From Bacteroidales bacterium (GTDB lineage Bacteria; Bacteroidota; Bacteroidia; Bacteroidales; WCHB1-69), in the NCBI GenBank assembly GCA_017651425.1, contig JAGCCZ010000033.1:17540-81539 (forward strand): 64,000 bases of DNA, given 5' to 3'. The position numbers and the translations under genes were made by a program. Positions 52,977-61,362 of this stretch are shown here, piece after piece. Each line of letters begins with the position of its first letter. The stretch's first letter is position 1. Below the pieces are notes generated by a model. The model did no database searches, had not been told where the DNA came from, and was given only the letters and a program-made list of their open reading frames with translations.

Positions 52977-53621
52977 ATGAGAATTATTGAAAAGGGAAAA
53001 AACAAAGACGAGATCATCAAGCTTCTGAAGGGCACAAAACGCGAATACATTGAGGATGTGATAGAAGAACTGTGTGAAAACGGCTTCTTCGAGGCTCCCG
53101 CATCCACCCGGTTCCACCTCAACATGGAAGGCGGCCTGGCCCAGCACTCTCTCAATGTTTGCAAAATGGGCATCATGCTTCGCAAACAACTCCTTCTGGA
53201 AGATCCTGAATTGACAGAACTGCTTCCTGAAGACAGTGTGATAATAGTTTCGCTGCTGCACGATGTATGCAAGTCGGACATTTACAAGAAATGTCTGAAG
53301 AAACGCAAAAACAATTTCGGCCAATGGGAAGATGTCGAGGGTTACGAGGTGGACTACAAAAATTTCCCCTTAGGCCACGGCGAGAAATCCGTCATTATGG
53401 TTTTACGGATGGGTTTCAACCTCACTGACGAGGAGATCATGGCTATGCGCTGGCACATGAGCGCCTGGGATCTCGCATTCCAGAGCCCTGACATCAAAGG
53501 CAACTATAACAAAGCCAAGGAAATATGCCCGCTCTGCGCCCTTCTGCAGTGTGCCGACAACCTCGCCGCCAACATCATAGAACGCGAAGACGAGGAAGAT
53601 GTCCTTATACAGAAGTTTTAG
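52977..53621 (+). CDS. HD-domain phosphohydrolase-like protein
   Basis: A 214-aa HD-domain protein: the first His is in AQHSLNVC (H57) and the HD pair in LLHDVCKSD (H95, D96), with further candidate ligands in WHMSAWD and QCADNLAAN. These support metal-dependent phosphohydrolase activity. No companion synthetase or DNA-binding domain is fused. The ATG at 52977 (MRIIEKGKNKDE) begins the conserved part; the ATG at 52938 is possible but leaves a leader of under 10 nt. The substrate is unknown. Confidence 0.8.
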   Translation: MRIIEKGKNKDEIIKLLKGTKREYIEDVIEELCENGFFEAPASTRFHLNMEGGLAQHSLNVCKMGIMLRKQLLLEDPELTELLPEDSVIIVSLLHDVCKSDIYKKCLKKRKNNFGQWEDVEGYEVDYKNFPLGHGEKSVIMVLRMGFNLTDEEIMAMRWHMSAWDLAFQSPDIKGNYNKAKEICPLCALLQCADNLAANIIEREDEEDVLIQKF

Positions 53622-53660
53622 GCATCACCACCTTTGCAGTTTCTAAAACGATTCCTCCGC

Positions 53661-54503
53661 ATGAAGACATTTTCTCTTCTCGGCAAAGTGCCGGCTGCGT
53701 TATTCCTGTCCTGCGCCCTGCTGCTGACCTCCTGTCACAGCTACCGCAAACTGGCGGGCACGGGCAGTTTCAAAGCCGTCTCGGACAGTATCTGGACCCA
53801 CAGTCTCAGCCATCCGGACGGTTTCACCTTGGACATCACCACGATGACAGAGCCGGCGGAAGGGGTTATCGTGGCGTATGCAGCCACACAGGGCAGCCAT
53901 TCCCGCAAGCAGCTCGCCAATGTGGTAAAGCACGCGATGCGGCACGACGGCTATGTCGGCGGCTGGCTGGACACCACCGACAGTCTCTACTACTTCGACA
54001 GTGCTCGACTCTTCCCCGAAGACTCTCTCAATGCCGCCATCCACTTCGCTGTCGAAAATGAGCAGCTCGCAGTGTTTGTCTTGTCGGAGGGGCGCGAGAT
54101 ACGACTGGACACTCCACACACGTCGCCCGAATGGACGATTCGGGAAGCCAAATGTGATGAAAGTCTGAACATTCAGCCCACGGAAGACACTATCATCGTG
54201 AAATTGAACTGGTGGCTCGCCAAGGCGGAACTCCGCGACTTCTCGCTGGCGCATCTCGACAGTGTGATGAACACCCTTTGTCATGCTGGCGCCCGTTTTG
54301 AAATCACCTATTGGGATTATCAATACGAATACTGGTCTTTTATCCCTGCTAAAATGAGAGCAGAGTACTTGTATGACCGGATGAACGAGGTGTGTCCGAA
54401 CAGTGTCACGGCGGTGCATGTCCGGTATGAGATGTTAAAGGAAGGGGAAAAGATGCCGAATCATCCATCTTATAAGGTCTTGATGATTTGCCGGAGACAT
54501 TAA
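53661..54503 (+). CDS. Lipoprotein of unknown function
   Basis: A 280-aa protein with a lipobox (ALLLTSCHSYRK, lipidation at Cys24). The mature part is alpha/beta (GFTLDITTMTEPAEGVIVAYA, ITYWDYQYEYWSFIPAKM). No enzyme motif was recognised. The ATG at 53661 (MKTFSLLGKVPAALF) begins the signal sequence. A CACCTTTG sequence at about 53627-53635 could be a weak -7 element, so the gene may also be read through from the HD-domain gene. Confidence 0.68.
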   Translation: MKTFSLLGKVPAALFLSCALLLTSCHSYRKLAGTGSFKAVSDSIWTHSLSHPDGFTLDITTMTEPAEGVIVAYAATQGSHSRKQLANVVKHAMRHDGYVGGWLDTTDSLYYFDSARLFPEDSLNAAIHFAVENEQLAVFVLSEGREIRLDTPHTSPEWTIREAKCDESLNIQPTEDTIIVKLNWWLAKAELRDFSLAHLDSVMNTLCHAGARFEITYWDYQYEYWSFIPAKMRAEYLYDRMNEVCPNSVTAVHVRYEMLKEGEKMPNHPSYKVLMICRRH

Positions 54504-54538
54504 AAAAGAAGTGCGGTTTTTATCATGAACAGAATAAA

Positions 54539-54568
54539 AAAGCAGCGGCAATTTCTTGTCGCTGCTTT
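54539..54568. terminator. Bidirectional terminator left of the AbiE island
   Basis: AGCAGCG and CGCTGCT pair around a GCAATTTCTTGT loop. The hairpin has T-rich sequence on the plus strand and a T6 run on the minus strand. It ends the lipoprotein gene and probably once ended the tRNA-His transcript as well. Confidence 0.7.
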
Positions 54569-54601
54569 CTTTCGGGCGGCAGGTCGGATTCGAACCGACG
54601 A
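54569..54601. repeat. 33-bp direct repeat, tRNA-His 3' fragment (att-like, distal copy)
   Basis: It is identical to 56558-56590: T-arm, acceptor 3' strand and five flanking bases of tRNA-His, without the rest of the tRNA. A fragment of this kind is the usual trace of site-specific integration into a tRNA gene. Confidence 0.85.
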
Positions 54602-54745
54602 TTAAAGGCACTGCCGTTTTTTGCCCTTATTGATTTTTTTACTTGCAGATAGTTAATACATTATATTTTTCACAAATTCCAATTATAATTGTTGTTTGTC
54701 TCATTTCTCTCTCAGTACAAGGTGATGAAAACAACTGATTGAAAA

Positions 54746-55759
54746 TCAGTTGTTTTTATTTATTTTTCTGAATCGCTCCCGCAATTCTTCCATTCTTTTC
54801 AATAACGTTGTAAAACTTGGAGCCTCTCCATAAATGAAGGATAGCAGCATGTTGTCATAGTCGCGGCTCCAATCCTCCCGTTGAGATACAGGGGGCACAA
54901 AATCAATCAGTTCAGGTGAGTGACGCTCATAGTCAACATATTTCAGCGAATAATACGTTTCACGATGTTTCACGATTTCCTCATAAAGAGCATTGTCCTT
55001 AAGTGCTTCGCACCCATACTTTGTATCCATTAGCTGGCACAAGTCATACAGATGCCTACTCATCCTTACATGCCTTGGTCTGTCTTTCTGGAACTCCTCG
55101 TTAAGCAGAAACGCTTTTTCCAAAAAAGTCCTCGTAGGCACTACCGTTTTGATGGATGAAGCTGTACCATTGTCCTCTTCTTGGTAATAGTTGCTGACCA
55201 ATGAGCGTATTTCTTTCACCTCGCTGGGCTCAGACATGGACAAACAAGTGATTTCTACTTTCACTCTTGGTGGAATATAACCGATCTGTTCCTCACATAC
55301 GGGTTCATACCATATCAAGATGCATGTGGGATCCTTGTCAGAATCTATTGTCGATCCATCATCCCTTGTGGTCACACACTGTATTCGGTAGCCGCGCAGA
55401 TCCAGCTCTTTCATTTTCTCGTCCAGTTGAACCGACAACTCTTCCACGATATACGCTCTTGCTTTTTTGCGCAATTTATCCCGTTGACTCTTGTTCGTTC
55501 CATTAACGCCAAAGAAACTGTGGTCTATCGCGATATCCACATCTTCACTCAAACGCTCTATTAAATGCCACCCTTTGCTCAAGCTGGTGCCTCCCTTGAA
55601 GAGCATCGCTGGTGCCGCATCAGTCATAAACAATGCCTTTAACACCACTGTCACCCACCAGTCTTTTTCAATGGCAGCCTGCGGCAGATGTTCCCTCAGC
55701 GCCGTCTGCTGTAACATCACGACTCGCTCTCCTTTTGAATAATTCTGCCAAATACTCAT
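54746..55759 (-). CDS. abiEii: AbiEii/AbiGii-type nucleotidyltransferase toxin
   Basis: A 337-aa protein of the AbiEii/AbiGii family (DUF1814). The nucleotidyltransferase motif is FKGGTSLSKG (residues 54-63) followed by LSEDVDIAI (70-78), the GG(S/T)x(n)DxD pattern. A later VKVEITCLSM gives the third acidic position. In characterised AbiE systems it acts as a toxin that limits phage by growth arrest. The ATG at 55759 (MSIWQNYSKGER) overlaps the antitoxin stop by 4 bp. It lies within a tRNA-bounded island. Confidence 0.9.
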   Translation of the reverse strand: MSIWQNYSKGERVVMLQQTALREHLPQAAIEKDWWVTVVLKALFMTDAAPAMLFKGGTSLSKGWHLIERLSEDVDIAIDHSFFGVNGTNKSQRDKLRKKARAYIVEELSVQLDEKMKELDLRGYRIQCVTTRDDGSTIDSDKDPTCILIWYEPVCEEQIGYIPPRVKVEITCLSMSEPSEVKEIRSLVSNYYQEEDNGTASSIKTVVPTRTFLEKAFLLNEEFQKDRPRHVRMSRHLYDLCQLMDTKYGCEALKDNALYEEIVKHRETYYSLKYVDYERHSPELIDFVPPVSQREDWSRDYDNMLLSFIYGEAPSFTTLLKRMEELRERFRKINKNN

Positions 55760-56358
55760 CGTTTCTCCGTTATTTCTGTTATTTCTTTCTGCATCCATGC
55801 TGGCATCAGATGCAAGTCGTGTTCAAAAGTCTCAATATCCGTGTGTTCCTTCAATAACCGTCCTACAACATACCTTTGATCTTCTGTTAGCCCGTTTTTT
55901 CCAAGAGCTCTCATCGCCTGCGCAAGCAATGCCATTAATTCCCCTTTAAACTCAAAAGTCTTGGGCACCGAGCGTTTCAATTTGACCTTTGTGCCGCCAA
56001 TGTCCAAGTCTCTCTCGGATCCGCTGGTCAAGTACACCAGTCGCATAGGCACTTGGTCCGACAACCCCAATTGGTTCAGCACCGTATTGCCACTGGGCAA
56101 AATCTTCGCATTGTCGCGTCGTGCCACTGCCCTCACCACTTTATCCGCAGACGGCAGCAATGGACCAAATCTTGTCATTTCGGGCTTATAGTATATCCCT
56201 TTCGATAGTTTCACGAAAGAGCCCTCGCGACACTTTTTGGCCAGGACACGGCAAGTGAACGCCACGTCATAGTCGGGATAGTCCGATAAAAACACCAGTG
56301 TCCCGACGGGCAGCATATCGAGTTTGTAGCTCAGGCTATTTTCTTTCAATATAGGCAT
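55756..56358 (-). CDS. abiEi: AbiEi-type antitoxin (DUF6088 family)
   Basis: A 200-aa protein of the AbiEi-like antitoxin family. The N-terminal winged-helix region (VAFTCRVLAKKCREGSFVKLSKGIYYKP) would bind DNA, and a C-terminal domain (PSGNTVLNQLGLSDQVP; KRSVPKTFEFKGELMALLAQA) follows. Related AbiEi proteins repress their own operon and neutralise the toxin by acting against its effect. A -7 element TATCTTTG lies at 56382-56389, with a perfect 12-bp inverted repeat just upstream. Confidence 0.87.
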   Translation of the reverse strand: MPILKENSLSYKLDMLPVGTLVFLSDYPDYDVAFTCRVLAKKCREGSFVKLSKGIYYKPEMTRFGPLLPSADKVVRAVARRDNAKILPSGNTVLNQLGLSDQVPMRLVYLTSGSERDLDIGGTKVKLKRSVPKTFEFKGELMALLAQAMRALGKNGLTEDQRYVVGRLLKEHTDIETFEHDLHLMPAWMQKEITEITEKR

Positions 56359-56381
56359 ATCGCGTCTTTCTGTTTACGCTG

Positions 56382-56389
56382 CAAAGATA
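56382..56389 (-). promoter_or_regulatory. -7 promoter element for the abiE pair
   Basis: The minus strand reads TATCTTTG, 23 bp upstream of the abiEi start. The -33 region is not clear. Confidence 0.5.
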
Positions 56390-56413
56390 CACATTTATTC
56401 CAACCCCACTATC

Positions 56414-56450
56414 TAAAAGTCAAAATAATATGCATTTTTTTTGACTTTTA
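56414..56450. promoter_or_regulatory. Candidate operator: 12-bp inverted repeat upstream of abiE
   Basis: TAAAAGTCAAAA (56414-56425) and TTTTGACTTTTA (56439-56450) are perfect inverted copies with a 13-bp spacer, about 25 bp upstream of the -7 element. The position fits autoregulation by the winged-helix antitoxin. Followed leftward, no other regulatory motif was seen. Confidence 0.6.
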
Positions 56451-56510
56451 AATATCCTTGTCTAAATATGCCGTATCGAAATACCTTTTGTCCCGGTTTT
56501 AACGAAAAAA

Positions 56511-56545
56511 TCAGCGGAAACTTACCGTAATCCGCTGATTTTTAT
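56511..56545. terminator. Terminator between the abiE pair and tRNA-His
   Basis: AATCAGCGG and CCGCTGATT pair (9 bp) and are flanked by T runs on both strands. It would end the tRNA-His transcript on the minus strand. Confidence 0.7.
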
Positions 56546-56557
56546 TGTTTTGTGAGA

Positions 56558-56590
56558 CTTTCGGGCGGCAGGTCGGATTCGAACCGACGA
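56558..56590. repeat. 33-bp direct repeat, tRNA-His 3' end (att-like, tRNA copy)
   Basis: The copy that completes the tRNA-His gene; identical to 54569-54601. It covers five bases of 3' flank, the acceptor 3' strand and the T-arm. Confidence 0.85.
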
Positions 56591-56638
56591 CCCACGGAAC
56601 CACAATCCGGTACTCTAACCAACTGAGCTACAACCGCC
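56564..56638 (-). tRNA. tRNA-His (anticodon GTG)
   Basis: Cloverleaf read by hand: acceptor strand GGCGGTTG with the extra 5' G, D-arm GCTC/GAGT, anticodon loop TTGTGGT with GTG, and T-arm GTCGG TTCGAAT CCGAC. The 3' CCA is not encoded. Two positions look unpaired in my fold: U/U next to the base of the acceptor stem and C/U at the first anticodon-stem pair. A good promoter is at 56665-56692. It is the integration site of the AbiE island. Confidence 0.88.
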
Positions 56639-56664
56639 ATATTGGGTGTCTCAAAAAGACGCGG

Positions 56665-56692
56665 CAAAAATACACTTTTTTTCATTTCCAAA
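56665..56692 (-). promoter_or_regulatory. Promoter of tRNA-His
   Basis: The minus strand has TTTG (56689-56692) as -33 and TATTTTTG (56665-56672) as -7, 16 bp apart. It points away from the hisS promoter. Confidence 0.65.
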
Positions 56693-56730
56693 CCCGATTC
56701 CCATAAATTATTTTTTTTATGCCTTTTTTG

Positions 56731-56738
56731 TATCTTTG
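56731..56738 (+). promoter_or_regulatory. -7 promoter element for hisS
   Basis: TATCTTTG lies 23 bp upstream of the hisS start. Confidence 0.55.
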
Positions 56739-56761
56739 CAGCCTGATTAAATAGACAAACT

Positions 56762-58126
56762 ATGGCCAACGTAAAACCCTCTATTCCAAAAGGAACCCGT
56801 GATTTCACGCCCACCGAGATGATGCGGCGCAACTATATTTTCGACACCATCCGCTCCGTCTTCCACCAGCACGCCTACCTTCCCATCGAGACCCCCTCCA
56901 TGGAGAACCTCTCCACACTGATGGGCAAATACGGCGAGGAGGGCGACCGCCTGCTCTTCAAGATCCTCAACTCCGGCGACTTCATGCAGGGTGTTGACTT
57001 CAACGCCCCCGACGCCTCCCCCAACAAGCTGGCGGCAAAGATTTGCGAGAAGGGTCTGCGCTATGACCTCACGGTGCCCTTCGCCCGCTTCGTCGTGCAG
57101 CACCAGAACGACATTGCCTTCCCCTTCAAGCGCTACCAGATGCAGCCCGTGTGGCGCGCCGACCGTCCCCAGAAAGGACGCTACCGCGAGTTCTACCAGT
57201 GCGACGCCGACATCATCGGCAGCACCTCCCTCCTCAACGAGGCGGAACTCGTGGAGATCACCGACGAGATCTTCCGCAAGTTCGGCATCTCCATCACGAT
57301 GAAAATCAACAACCGCAAGGTGCTCTCCGGCATCGCCGAGGTCATCGGCCAGGCCGACAAGGTCACCGACCTCTGCACCGCGATGGACAAGCTGGACAAG
57401 GTGGGCCAGGAATGCGTCTGCCAGGAACTGTTGGAAAGAGGCATCCCGCAGGAGTCCATCGAGCAGCTCAAGCCCGTTTTCTGCTTCGGAGGCGACAACA
57501 ACGACGTGAAACTCGAGCAACTCAAGCAGCTGCTCCACACCAGCGAAATCGGAATGAAAGGCGTGGAAGAGCTGGCCGCCGTGCTCGACTACGTCAAGGA
57601 GATGGGACTCACCACCGCTCTCGAAATCGACATCACGTTGGCTCGCGGACTCAACTACTACACCGGCGCCATCTTCGAGGTGAAGGCCAACGACGTGGCG
57701 ATGGGCAGCATCTCCGGCGGCGGACGCTACGACAACCTCACGGGCATCTTCGGGCTGAAAAACATGTCGGGCGTGGGCATCTCCTACGGCGCGGAACGCA
57801 TCTACGACGTGCTCAACGAGCTTAACCTCTTCCCCGACGCCATCCTCACACCCGTCAAAGCCCTGTTCATCAACTTCGGCAAGGAAGACGAGAAATACGC
57901 CCTGCGCGGCCTGCGCGCCCTCCGCGACGCCGGCATCCCCTCGGAAATCTATCCCGACAGCGCCAAAATCGGCAAGCAGATGAACTACGCCAACGCCAAA
58001 TCCGTGCCTTACGTTGTCATCGCCGGCGAAAATGAACGGCTCAACAACATCTACACACTCAAGAACATGAGCACCGGCGAGCAACAACAACTTTCCATCG
58101 AGGAGATCGCCAAAATACTGCAATAA
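56762..58126 (+). CDS. hisS: Histidine--tRNA ligase
   Basis: A 454-aa class II synthetase. Visible are [20 protein letters not shown] at the start, motif 2 ([25 protein letters not shown]), the histidine motif [14 protein letters not shown], motif 3 ([15 protein letters not shown]) and the C-terminal anticodon-binding domain. The gene lies divergently next to tRNA-His, the tRNA it charges. The DUF389 gene follows 12 bp downstream and is likely co-transcribed. Confidence 0.97.
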   Translation: MANVKPSIPKGTRDFTPTEMMRRNYIFDTIRSVFHQHAYLPIETPSMENLSTLMGKYGEEGDRLLFKILNSGDFMQGVDFNAPDASPNKLAAKICEKGLRYDLTVPFARFVVQHQNDIAFPFKRYQMQPVWRADRPQKGRYREFYQCDADIIGSTSLLNEAELVEITDEIFRKFGISITMKINNRKVLSGIAEVIGQADKVTDLCTAMDKLDKVGQECVCQELLERGIPQESIEQLKPVFCFGGDNNDVKLEQLKQLLHTSEIGMKGVEELAAVLDYVKEMGLTTALEIDITLARGLNYYTGAIFEVKANDVAMGSISGGGRYDNLTGIFGLKNMSGVGISYGAERIYDVLNELNLFPDAILTPVKALFINFGKEDEKYALRGLRALRDAGIPSEIYPDSAKIGKQMNYANAKSVPYVVIAGENERLNNIYTLKNMSTGEQQQLSIEEIAKILQ

Positions 58127-58138
58127 CATTCCACCGTC

Positions 58139-59512
58139 ATGTCCGAAAAGCAATCCTTCAAGGCAAAACTCAGGCTCCTGTGGCGCAAGGTCAAGGATTT
58201 CGCCCAACTGCGCGAAGACACCGACTATGAGGCCACCATCGACACCATATCCAAGAGTGTGGAGTTCCGAGGAATGAACATGTGGATTCTCGTGTTCGCC
58301 ATCATTGTGGCCTCCGTAGGGTTGAATGTGAACTCCACTGCCGTTATCATCGGCGCCATGTTGATTTCACCCCTGATGGGGCCCATCTGCGGAATCGGTC
58401 TATCCGTGGGCATAATGGACGAGCACCTTCTGCAGAAGTCCGTCAAGAACCTCGGCATTATGGTGCTGGTCAGTCTGCTGGCTTCTTTCCTGTACTTCCT
58501 GCTGTCGCCGCTCGGCGACGCGCAGTCGGAGCTGCTGGCGCGCACCCGTCCCACCATCTTCGACGTGTTCATTGCCTTTTTCGGCGGTTTGGCCGGCATC
58601 GTGGCCACCTCCCGCAAATCGCAGTCCATCACCGTCATCTCGGGCGTGGCCATCGCCACCGCCTTGATGCCGCCGCTCTGCACGGCCGGATACGGTCTTG
58701 CCACCGCCCAGTTCAAGTACTTCTTCGGGGCCTTCTACCTCTTCTTCCTGAACTCCTTCTTCATCGCCCTCGCCACCTTCCTGATGGTCCGGTTCCTCTC
58801 TTTTCCTCAAATACAATATGTGGAACCCGGACGTAACCGCGCCGTCAAGCGCATCATCACCATATTCACCGTCATCGTTTTGGTACCCAGCATTATCCTC
58901 GCCATCGATGTGGTGCGGCAGGCCGCCTTCAACTCCCAGGCCATCAAATTCGTGAACGACACGCAAGAGAGCGAACCATTCCAAAACATCCAGATTGTCA
59001 ACTCCGTCCGCGAATACCACGCCAAGGAACAGAGTGTCACCCTGTCGCTGGTGGGACGTCCCCTGTCGAAGAGCGAAATCACTGATTTGCAAAACACGAT
59101 GCAGAACCAATACGGCCTCACCCACACCAAACTGATTGTCAAGCAGACCGGGGAGGCCATTGACATCACCAAGCAGAACGAGATCATCGAGGATATCATC
59201 AACAAGAAGGACTTACGCATCGAACAGCAAGACTCCCTCATCAGCCAACTTCAAGGCCAGCTGAGCTCCGCCCGCAATGCTGAGACGCTCTCCAGCCAGA
59301 TCGCCAAAGAGATTTATGTGCAATACCCCAATATCAAAGGGTTCGCCATCTCAGAGATGGAGCAGTTCGACCCCAAGACGCTTGAGCATCGCAGCGTGCC
59401 CATTGTGCTCATCCAATGGAAAGACGGGGGCACCAATCCCACCGCCGAGAAGAAAATCGTGGAGTGGCTCAAGGTCAGAATGGAGGTGGAAGAACTTAAA
59501 GTGATACATTAG
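58139..59512 (+). CDS. DUF389 membrane protein
   Basis: A 457-aa protein with about six membrane segments (residues about 45-260). It has the DUF389 pattern around NVNSTAVIIGAMLISPLMGPICGIGLSV and SVITVISGVAIATALMPPLCTAGYG-like sequence. The C-terminal 180 residues are soluble, with a coiled-coil-like stretch (about 340-385, IINKKDLRIEQQDSLISQLQ). Its function is unknown; transport or lipid-related roles have been suggested for relatives. It follows hisS closely. Confidence 0.85.
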   Translation: MSEKQSFKAKLRLLWRKVKDFAQLREDTDYEATIDTISKSVEFRGMNMWILVFAIIVASVGLNVNSTAVIIGAMLISPLMGPICGIGLSVGIMDEHLLQKSVKNLGIMVLVSLLASFLYFLLSPLGDAQSELLARTRPTIFDVFIAFFGGLAGIVATSRKSQSITVISGVAIATALMPPLCTAGYGLATAQFKYFFGAFYLFFLNSFFIALATFLMVRFLSFPQIQYVEPGRNRAVKRIITIFTVIVLVPSIILAIDVVRQAAFNSQAIKFVNDTQESEPFQNIQIVNSVREYHAKEQSVTLSLVGRPLSKSEITDLQNTMQNQYGLTHTKLIVKQTGEAIDITKQNEIIEDIINKKDLRIEQQDSLISQLQGQLSSARNAETLSSQIAKEIYVQYPNIKGFAISEMEQFDPKTLEHRSVPIVLIQWKDGGTNPTAEKKIVEWLKVRMEVEELKVIH

Positions 59513-59535
59513 ACTTTTCTTTTAATCCAATCATA

Positions 59536-61362
59536 ATGAACGACAAACATTTTCTTCCAATCACCAAGAAAGAGTTAGACTACTTGGGTTGGGACTATGT
59601 GGATGTCATCATTGTGAACGGCGACGCCTACGTGGACCATCCCTCGTTTGGGGCGGCGGTCATCGGGCGCGTGCTGGAGCGCGAGGGCCTGCGCGTGGCC
59701 ATCCTGCCCCAACCCAACTGGCAGGACGACCTGCGCGATTTCAAGAAATTAGGCAAGCCCCGGCTCTTCTTCGGGGTCACCTCCGGCAATATGGACTCTA
59801 TGGTCAACCACTACACCGCCAACAAGCGGCTGCGCAGCGACGACGCCTACACCGCCGGTGGCAAGGCCGGCTTCCGGCCCGACTACGCCACCACGGTATA
59901 TGCCCGCATCCTGAAGCAACTTTTCCCCGATGTGCCCGTGGTGCTGGGCGGCATCGAGGCCTCTATGCGGAGGCTGTCACATTACGATTACTGGAGCGAT
60001 TCGCTCAAGCCCAGCATCCTGGCCGACAGCGGCGCCGATGTGTTGGTGTATGGAATGGGCGAGCGCCCCATCATTGCCCTGGCACAGTTGTTCCGACACA
60101 CAGACTGGCGCAACCACCTCTCCGAATGCCATCAGATTGCATATATGGACAAGGATGGTGAAAACTACCGGCAAGCGCATTGCATCCGGCTGCACTCCTA
60201 CGAGGCCGAGTTGAAAGACAAGCGCAAATATGGGGAGGATTTCGTCAAGTTCGAGACAGAATCCAACAAACGCGAGCAAAGAATGCTGGTGCAACCCTAC
60301 GGCGAGCAGGTGCTGGTGGTACAGCCCCCCTACCCCGTGGCCACGGAAGCCGAGATGGACAGTTTCGCGCTCTTCGACCGGATGATGAACGCCCCGCATC
60401 CCAAGTATCTGAAACGTGGCGAGATACCGGCTTTCGAGATGATCAAGAACTCCATCACGCTGCACCGTGGCTGCTTCGGAGGCTGCAGTTTCTGCGCCAT
60501 CGCGGCCCATCAGGGCAAGCAGATCGCCTCGCGCTCCGACGAGTCCATCCTCGCGGAGGTGCGCGACTTGGTGCAACGTCCTTATTTCAAGGGGCATATC
60601 AGCGACTTAGGCGGCCCTTCGGCCAACATGTTCCGCATGGAAGGCCTCGACTTGGAGAAATGCCGCACCTGTCCGCGTCCCTCATGCCTATCACCCAAGA
60701 TTTGTCCCAACATGCAGCTGAACCACAAACCTTTGGTGGAATTGTACGAGACTGTGAGGAAGATGCCCGGTGTCAAGCATGTCACCATCGGCAGCGGCAT
60801 CCGCTACGAGATGCTGCTCAATGATGACCGCAAGGAGGACGAGCGCAACGGACAGTCGCAATATCTGCGGCAGTTGGTGGAGCATCATGTGTCGGGGCGT
60901 CTGAAAGTGGCGCCGGAGCACACCGACCCCGAGGTGCTCAAGTTGATGCGGAAACCCGATTTTGACAAGTTTCTGCTCTTTTTGGAGAAATTCATGCAAG
61001 CCAACCGGCAATGCGGCAAGAACCAGCAGCTCATCCCTTACTTCATCGGGTCGCATCCGGGCTGCACCATCGAGAAGATGGCGGAATTATGTGAGATCAC
61101 GCAGGAGCACCACCTCATCACCGACCAAGTGCAAGACTTTACACCCACACCGATGACCTTCTCGACGGCCTTGTATTACCTGGAGTACAATCCGTATAAT
61201 GGCAAGCCGGTATATGTACCCAAGCGCATGGAGGAGCGCAAGGACCAGCACATCTTCTTTTTCCCCAAGCTGCCGGAGAACCGCAAGCGCATCGCGCAGC
61301 TCACTTCCGCCCGAAATCGGCGGGGATCTCACCCCAAAGGGGGGTGTTCCACTTATAGATAG
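59536..61362 (+). CDS. YgiQ-family radical SAM protein
   Basis: A 608-aa protein. The YgiQ N-terminal domain (FLPITKKELDYLGWDYVDVIIVNGDAYVDHPSFG) is followed by a radical SAM core with the CxxxCxxC cluster motif CFGGCSFC (Cys313, Cys317, Cys320). After the core come ACRTCPRPSCLSPKICPN-like cysteine clusters and YFIGSHPGC. The biochemical reaction is not known. The last 20 codons run into the convergent RNase H gene (62-bp overlap), and the C-terminal tail is poorly conserved there. Confidence 0.9.
   Translation: MNDKHFLPITKKELDYLGWDYVDVIIVNGDAYVDHPSFGAAVIGRVLEREGLRVAILPQPNWQDDLRDFKKLGKPRLFFGVTSGNMDSMVNHYTANKRLRSDDAYTAGGKAGFRPDYATTVYARILKQLFPDVPVVLGGIEASMRRLSHYDYWSDSLKPSILADSGADVLVYGMGERPIIALAQLFRHTDWRNHLSECHQIAYMDKDGENYRQAHCIRLHSYEAELKDKRKYGEDFVKFETESNKREQRMLVQPYGEQVLVVQPPYPVATEAEMDSFALFDRMMNAPHPKYLKRGEIPAFEMIKNSITLHRGCFGGCSFCAIAAHQGKQIASRSDESILAEVRDLVQRPYFKGHISDLGGPSANMFRMEGLDLEKCRTCPRPSCLSPKICPNMQLNHKPLVELYETVRKMPGVKHVTIGSGIRYEMLLNDDRKEDERNGQSQYLRQLVEHHVSGRLKVAPEHTDPEVLKLMRKPDFDKFLLFLEKFMQANRQCGKNQQLIPYFIGSHPGCTIEKMAELCEITQEHHLITDQVQDFTPTPMTFSTALYYLEYNPYNGKPVYVPKRMEERKDQHIFFFPKLPENRKRIAQLTSARNRRGSHPKGGCSTYR

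Larger units (their letters stand above)
54602..56590. mobile_element. Integrase-less AbiE island at tRNA-His
   Basis: About 2 kb between two exact 33-bp tRNA-His repeats. It holds only the abiEi/abiEii-type pair, its promoter and operator, and a terminator. No integrase, transposase or other gene is present, so movement would need a helper enzyme. The interval 54602-54745 next to the left repeat holds no gene. Confidence 0.7.

Noticed and set aside
54569..54601. Second tRNA gene
   Set aside because: Only the T-arm and 3' acceptor strand are present; the preceding sequence has no anticodon or D-arm. It is treated as an att-like fragment.
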